Shown here: positions 15,011-16,314 of the stretch, one piece after another | How the letters are laid out: each line of letters opens with the position of its first letter | Numbering within the stretch: position 1 is the stretch's first letter | Origin: JBICHM01 sp043101835 | GTDB lineage: Bacteria > Planctomycetota > Phycisphaerae > Phycisphaerales > UBA1924 | Length of the DNA: 16,314 nucleotides | Reading direction: 5' to 3' | Assembly: GCA_043101835.1 (NCBI GenBank) | Contig: JBICHM010000235.1 | Location: forward strand, 1 to 16,314 | Translations under genes and position numbers: made by a program | The notes under the pieces: model-generated | What the model saw: the letters and a program-made list of their open reading frames with translations, nothing else | What the model was told of the DNA's origin: nothing | Database searches by the model: none

Positions 15011-15924
15011 CTAACGGTCGCGTATACGCACCACGCTCTCGCCGCCGGGAAAGATCGCCGAGTCATCGTCGGCGATCACAGTATTGTTTCCGCCGTCGAA
15101 AATACCCGCCTCGTCCCCGTCCTTCTAGTTTGGACCGATCAGCACGCGAAGGGCGGTGGCCCCATCCGACAGGCGTAGACCGTAGAACCAGATCCGGCGG
15201 TCGGGTTCGCTTCCCGACCCGTAAACGAGCCTTGGGGTTCACTGATCGTCGTTACTCCGCTGATCTGGAGATCCTCACGCGCCCAGGCGAGCTTGGAATT
15301 CCCGGCAGTCTCATCCTATTGCATAATCGCGATACCGGTGGCGCGGTCGGACTCGCCGTCTTCCGGTCCATCCGGCGTATATCCGGAATAGTTGCGACGA
15401 CGATCTGGTCGTCGAGCGCGGCCGGCGAATTCTCGATTGTGTCGATTAAATCTGGCAGATCGGATATCAGCGGCGCGGGGGGGACCAACCGGAAGCGGCA
15501 ACGCGACCAGCCGTGAAGCCGAACGGTCCTGACGATCACAGCGGATCGCGCCCGTCCAGACATCTTCCACGGCGCAGCGCGCGCCCACGGCCACGACGAG
15601 GCGGCGCCCGCCCGCCTCGACAATTGAGGGCGTTGTTCCAGTGCGGCCGCGAGAGGCGATCGGCGTCGATCCCAGAAGCGAAATCCGGTTTTCAGCCGGA
15701 TCGTAGCGGACCGCCACCATCTGGTCGTCGAACGGAATATATTGAGTGTTCGAATCGTTCGGACCGCGCTCCATCGGGCTCTGATTGCTGGGGCAGGTGA
15801 GATCCGAACCCACAGGCACGTCGGAACCGAACGGGTCGATGCACTTTTCAGCGCGCCCGAGTGAGCCGCTTGCTTCCGCAAAATGGCCACGTAAGCACCG
15901 CGTAAGCACTATTTCCCGATTCAT
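15011..15924 (-). pseudogene. Decayed gene of unknown function
   Basis: Protein-like sequence continues along the - strand but in three frames. Frame A (from about 15880) has CIDPFGSDVPVG and YDPAENRISLLGSTPIASRG. At the G7 run 15477-15483 it shifts to frame B: APLISDLPDLIDTIENS and DDQIVVATIPDI. It then returns to frame A (YTPDGPEDGESDRATGIAIM, an in-frame TAG, then SKLAWAREDLQISG). It ends in frame C: RIWFYGLRLSDGATALRVLI, an in-frame TAG, then GIFDGGNNTVIADDDSAIFP and a stop at 15011-15013. At least three frameshifts and two stops mean it is inactive. The family is not recognised; it looks soluble and beta-rich. The upstream boundary is uncertain: the in-frame ATG at 15924 lies beyond the arm repeats and may not be original. 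It fills the otherwise empty stretch between marR and the tRNA. Confidence 0.65.
15890..15909. repeat. Left pair of integrase arm-like direct repeats
   Basis: CGTAAGCAC occurs twice, at 15890-15898 and 15901-15909, with an 11-bp period. Its reverse complement GTGCTTACG differs by one base from the right-hand pair at 16051-16070. The pairs lie about 50 bp beyond the tRNA 3' end and 15 bp beyond its 5' end, in opposite orientation. Short direct repeats beside a tRNA are typical of tyrosine-integrase arm sites. Confidence 0.5.
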
Positions 15925-15959
15925 GGAAATTTTTAATATGCTGATTTTATGGAGAAAAG

Positions 15960-16036
15960 TGGCGCACCCGAGAGGATTCGAACCTCTGGCCTCCGCCTTC
16001 GGAGGGCGGCGCTCTATCCAGCTGAGCTACGGGTGC
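15960..16036 (-). tRNA. tRNA-Arg (anticodon CCG)
   Basis: A complete tRNA on the - strand. The acceptor stem is GCACCCG (16036-16030) with CGGGTGC (15970-15964), the D arm GCTC/GAGC, and the anticodon stem CCGCC/GGCGG with loop CTCCGAA. The anticodon is CCG (16002-16000), reading codon CGG. The T arm is AGAGG-TTCGAAT-CCTCT, followed by discriminator G and an encoded CCA (15962-15960). All stems pair. It is a probable integration site: its 3' end faces the transfer region, arm-like repeats flank it, and a copy of its 5' half lies upstream. No good promoter was seen immediately upstream. Confidence 0.97.
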
Positions 16037-16050
16037 ATACCGTTCGCGAG

Positions 16051-16070
16051 ATGCTTACGCCATGCTTACG
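16051..16070. repeat. Right pair of integrase arm-like direct repeats
   Basis: ATGCTTACG occurs twice, at 16051-16059 and 16062-16070, again with an 11-bp period. It is the inverted counterpart of the left pair at 15890-15909, with the intact tRNA between them. This piece (16037-16170) has no gene I can support and looks like a leftover of mobile-element attachment DNA. Confidence 0.5.
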
Positions 16071-16170
16071 CGAGATTTTCGTCGACATGAAGAGCGAACC
16101 CGATATCCGCTCAAGCCGTTGTTTAGTCACTTCTTTCTTCGACCGCCACGAGCCATTGCCAGACTTGACA

Positions 16171-16215
16171 TCCGCCTTCGGAGGGCAGCGCTCTATCCAG
16201 CTGAGCTATGGGTGC
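16171..16215 (-). repeat. Duplicated 5' half of tRNA-Arg (attachment-site relic)
   Basis: This 45-bp stretch matches 15992-16036 of the tRNA gene at 43 of 45 positions. The two differences are at 16187 (A for G) and 16209 (T for C). It contains the tRNA 5' end, the D arm and the anticodon arm with anticodon CCG, then diverges, so it has no T arm or 3' end and cannot be functional. Its outer edge coincides with the tRNA 5' end. It is best read as one side of an old integration or recombination event. Confidence 0.75.
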
Positions 16216-16242
16216 GCGAGACGGGGAGGCTTAGCCGATACG

Positions 16243-16310
16243 CGGAGCAAGTGCAATTGGCTTGCTCCGGCCGTCGGCAGGCCGATGTCAGCGGTTCTGA
16301 AATCAGAACC
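16243..16310. repeat. Cluster of three inverted repeats at the window edge
   Basis: CGGAGCAAG (16243-16251) pairs with CTTGCTCCG (16261-16269). TCGGC (16274-16278) pairs with GCCGA (16281-16285). GGTTCTGA (16293-16300) pairs with TCAGAACC (16303-16310). All are perfect. None is followed within the window by a T-run that would mark a standard terminator. The role is unknown; a terminator for a gene beyond the window is possible. Confidence 0.4.
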
Positions 16311-16314
16311 AGAC

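Noticed and set aside
15477..15483. Phase-variable G tract controlling a gene
   Set aside because: The reading frame has further shifts and stops downstream that no single tract change could repair.
16087..16314. Open + strand frame reaching the window end
   Set aside because: It reads straight through the tRNA relic and shows no domain or ribosome site; open by chance.
1..16314. CRISPR array, rRNA, transposase or insertion sequence
   Set aside because: No regularly spaced repeats, rRNA-like sequence or transposase-like protein was seen on either strand.

Overview
The window is high-GC DNA (about 62-72% in the trb lines I counted). It looks like an alphaproteobacterium, probably a sphingomonad or relative. 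The evidence is the Tra/Trb conjugation set with an alternative TrbK and a terminal DUF2274 gene, an arrangement typical of alphaproteobacterial integrative conjugative elements (ICEs). The genus is an inference and was not tested.

Layout. (1) Positions 1-12415 are the mating-pair-formation end of an ICE, all on the + strand: the 3' part of the coupling protein traG, a ribbon-helix-helix gene, then trbB-C-D-E-J-K-L-F-G-I and a DUF2274 gene. From trbB onward the genes overlap or nearly touch, as expected for one operon. The run is interrupted once: a lower-GC gene for a CpdA-like metallophosphoesterase (1816-2613), with its own palindrome-containing leader, sits between the ribbon-helix-helix gene and trbB. 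(2) Positions 12357-14975 are a lower-GC accessory module: a divergent MarR-type regulator facing a tightly packed - strand operon of doxX, a glutathione S-transferase gene and a LysR-type regulator. The lysR 3' end overlaps the DUF2274 3' end. (3) Positions 15011-15924 hold a badly decayed - strand gene of unknown function, with several frameshifts and stops. (4) Positions 15960-16314 hold an intact tRNA-Arg(CCG) gene, a 45-bp near-identical copy of its 5' half 179 bp away, and paired 9-bp repeats on both sides of the tRNA that look like integrase arm sites. This is a plausible ICE attachment region.

How it works together. The trb genes encode a type IV secretion channel: ATPases TrbB and TrbE, pilin TrbC, inner-membrane TrbD, TrbL and TrbF, outer core TrbG and TrbI, TrbJ, and an exclusion-type lipoprotein or membrane protein. 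TraG brings DNA to this channel. The MarR/DoxX/GST unit reads as an electrophile or quinone detoxification cargo. Its 93-bp divergent promoter region holds three 14-bp palindromes of one shape, one of them exactly inside the spacer of a good doxX promoter. The most notable signals are this operator array, the two-sided arm repeats around the tRNA with the tRNA relic, and the phosphodiesterase inserted into the transfer operon. The integrase, relaxase and replication/partition genes are not in this window.
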